A stretch of DNA of 35,355 nt from Bacteroides sp. SM23_62_1 (lineage in GTDB: Bacteria > Bacteroidota > Bacteroidia > Bacteroidales > SM23-62), in contig LJUQ01000013.1 of the NCBI GenBank assembly GCA_001304505.1, positions 1-35,355 on the forward strand. The letters are read 5' to 3'. Under the pieces are notes generated by a model. It did no database searches. It was not told the origin of the DNA and worked only from the letters and a program-made list of their open reading frames with translations. Numbering within the stretch: the stretch's first letter is position 1; the number at the start of each line of letters is the position of its first letter. Both the position numbers and the translations under genes were made by a program. Of this stretch, positions 34,327-35,355 are shown piece after piece.

Positions 34327-34482
34327 ATGAAAAACTTATTCGCCCTGTTTTCCGCAAAGAAGGTGACCCTTTCTCTCTCAGACCTGGATGTGGAAGTACT
34401 GAAATTCGACGACCTGAGAAAGATACGTGGAGGTGGTGAACCAGCAAATAGAGAAGAAGAAAACATAATCATCGCAGATTAA
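34327..34482 (+). CDS. Double-glycine leader peptide (RiPP or bacteriocin-like precursor)
   Basis: A 51-residue peptide. It starts MKNLFALFSAKKVTLSLSDL and then has LKFDDLRKIRGG, which fits the canonical double-glycine leader LSxxELxxIxGG at -12 (Leu), -8 (acidic), -7 (Leu), -4 (Ile), -2 and -1 (Gly). A core of 15 residues follows: GEPANREEENIIIAD. Such leaders are cut by C39 peptidase-type ABC exporters during secretion, and many Bacteroidota natural-product precursors share the form MKKL...LSxxELxxIKGG. The core is acidic and has no Cys, Ser or Thr, so lanthipeptide or thioether chemistry is unlikely. No exporter or modification enzyme lies in the window. It is divergent from the TPR-CHAT gene. 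An RBS is not obvious. Confidence 0.7.
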   Translation: MKNLFALFSAKKVTLSLSDLDVEVLKFDDLRKIRGGGEPANREEENIIIAD

Positions 34483-34902
34483 CGGTTCTTTCTTTGCTTG
34501 TTTTGACGGAATGAGATTTTCACCCGGCTGGATGAATGTGCTATAATCATATAGCATTTTCGCTCCAGGTGAAAATGCACGGCAGGAAAAAATGCAGCCA
34601 TTTTTCCGTGGCAGCAGACGATGCCGTGGAGATTCAGATTTAAGGATACATATATCCTTATGTATGATGCTGTGCACATCAGTTGTGGATGTTGTACAAT
34701 CATTGCAGTTTATTGTATGGGTAAAAAATAATTGTATCGGATAATTAGAAAGGTTTTTCAGAATTCATGAATCAGAAAAATTGTTAACATTTTAAAAAGA
34801 ATACAACAAAGCGTGAAATCCCGATTTTCAATCAAATATTGTCAGACAGTTAATAAGTTGAATTCATATTTTCAGAAATAATTATTCATTTTAAAATCAT
34901 AA
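34483..34902 (+). other. 420-bp spacer with nested hairpins after the peptide gene
   Basis: No gene is supported. ATTTTCACC (34516-34524) pairs perfectly with GGTGAAAAT (34568-34576), and CTGG/CCAG inside that. Within the loop is GCTATA-ATCA-TATAGC. A second hairpin follows, GGAAAAAATG pairing imperfectly with CCATTTTTCC (about 34583-34607). The order suggests a structured untranslated region between the peptide and the next gene, possibly a transcript end or a processed spacer. Confidence 0.45.
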
Positions 34903-35355
34903 ATGATGGAACAAAAAATGGGCAAATACCAGGATTTCATTCAGCCTTTTCTGGATGGTGAGCTGAGCCGTGAGGAGCTGGACTGGATCAGTAAGGAGCT
35001 CGAATCCAATGCTGTTCTTGCGGATGACATAAAACTGTACCGTGAGGTTGACAGCGCCATTCGTGAACAGGATGTAATGGAACTCAGGAGCCAGCTTGAA
35101 GTCATTCACAACTCACTGGATGACAGTACCAGGAATCCGAAGCGGGTACCGCGGTACAGAAAAGCAATTTCCTATGCTGCCATCGCTTCCGTGGCCATTC
35201 TTATCTCGGTGGGTGTGTTGTATACCCTGCAGACCAGGAAGCTGAGCAACGTGGAGATATATGAAAAGTATTATGAACCGTATGATGTGACCATGGTCTA
35301 CAGGTCGGCGGGGGATAATTCAGACAGGCTTTACCAGGAAGCCAGGCTGCAATAT
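34903..35355 (+). CDS. Single-TM protein, N-terminal part (anti-sigma-like or TPR family), runs off the window
   Basis: At least 151 residues, with the end outside the window. The start is one of three in-frame ATGs (34903, 34906, 34918). The cytosolic N-terminus (QDFIQPFLDGELSREELDWI, then KELESNAVLADDIKLYREVD) resembles the short helical region of Bacteroidota membrane anti-sigma proteins (a DGELS-type motif without zinc ligands). A transmembrane helix lies at about 87-108 (ISYAAIASVAILISVGVLYT). The periplasmic part begins EIYEKYYEPYDVTMVYRSAG and resembles the start of TPR-containing periplasmic domains. In context it may be the membrane partner of the sigma factor at 30596. Confidence 0.7.
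   Translation, partial: MMEQKMGKYQDFIQPFLDGELSREELDWISKELESNAVLADDIKLYREVDSAIREQDVMELRSQLEVIHNSLDDSTRNPKRVPRYRKAISYAAIASVAILISVGVLYTLQTRKLSNVEIYEKYYEPYDVTMVYRSAGDNSDRLYQEARLQY

Noticed and set aside
34575-34646. A 23-codon frame (MHGRKKCSHF...) in the spacer after the peptide gene
   Set aside because: It overlaps the hairpins, has no leader motif or ribosome binding site and resembles nothing.

Overview
The window looks like a chromosomal segment of an uncultured Bacteroidota bacterium, probably of the Bacteroidales/Marinilabiliales kind. The reasons are the gene families present (GWxTD protein, DUF2490, DUF6132, DUF6249, M64 peptidase, a type IX secretion sorting tail, many TPR proteins), promoters of the TTTG-N19-TAnnTTTG type with little Shine-Dalgarno signal, and intergenic spaces full of heptamer satellites and palindromic dispersed repeats. 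This is inference from content, since no rRNA is present.

Layout. 1-8.5 kb: CapA-like phosphoesterase (+), a membrane DUF4145-like/TolB-like/TPR protein (-), an orphan carB (+), then a small operon of DUF6132 protein and thioredoxin lipoprotein. 8.9-14.3 kb: cytosolic TPR protein (+), convergent with a GNAT-like protein (-) across a perfect 24-bp terminator palindrome, then an exported caspase-like protein with a C-terminal repeat that may form a beta-propeller (-). 14.3-19.1 kb: a tandem-repeat and heptamer-satellite spacer, an AGCS amino-acid/sodium symporter (+), and DUF2490 and RlmD (-). 19.1-25.5 kb: an operon of ABC-F, GWxTD lipoprotein and RlmB (+), convergent with an Lrp/AsnC regulator (-), a candidate small RNA, and a YbdG-type MscS channel (-). 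25.8-28.8 kb: M64 peptidase (+), DUF6249 membrane protein (-), and an ECF sigma factor translationally coupled to a two-TM probable anti-sigma partner (+).

29-35.4 kb is the accessory part. It holds an AT-rich broken esterase/T9SS gene, a 3'-half tRNA-Val(TAC) remnant on the minus strand, a second sigma factor, a large exported TPR-CHAT protease whose two halves differ sharply in base composition, a 51-residue peptide gene divergent from it with a canonical double-glycine leader, and the start of a single-TM protein that runs off the window.

The most interesting hypothesis is that sigma factor, periplasmic TPR-CHAT protease, double-glycine peptide and TM protein form one locus in which a secreted peptide and a caspase-clan protease act on the same side of the inner membrane. 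The peptide and the CHAT catalytic motifs are directly visible; their functional link is inference from adjacency and predicted topology. No peptide exporter or modifying enzyme lies inside the window.
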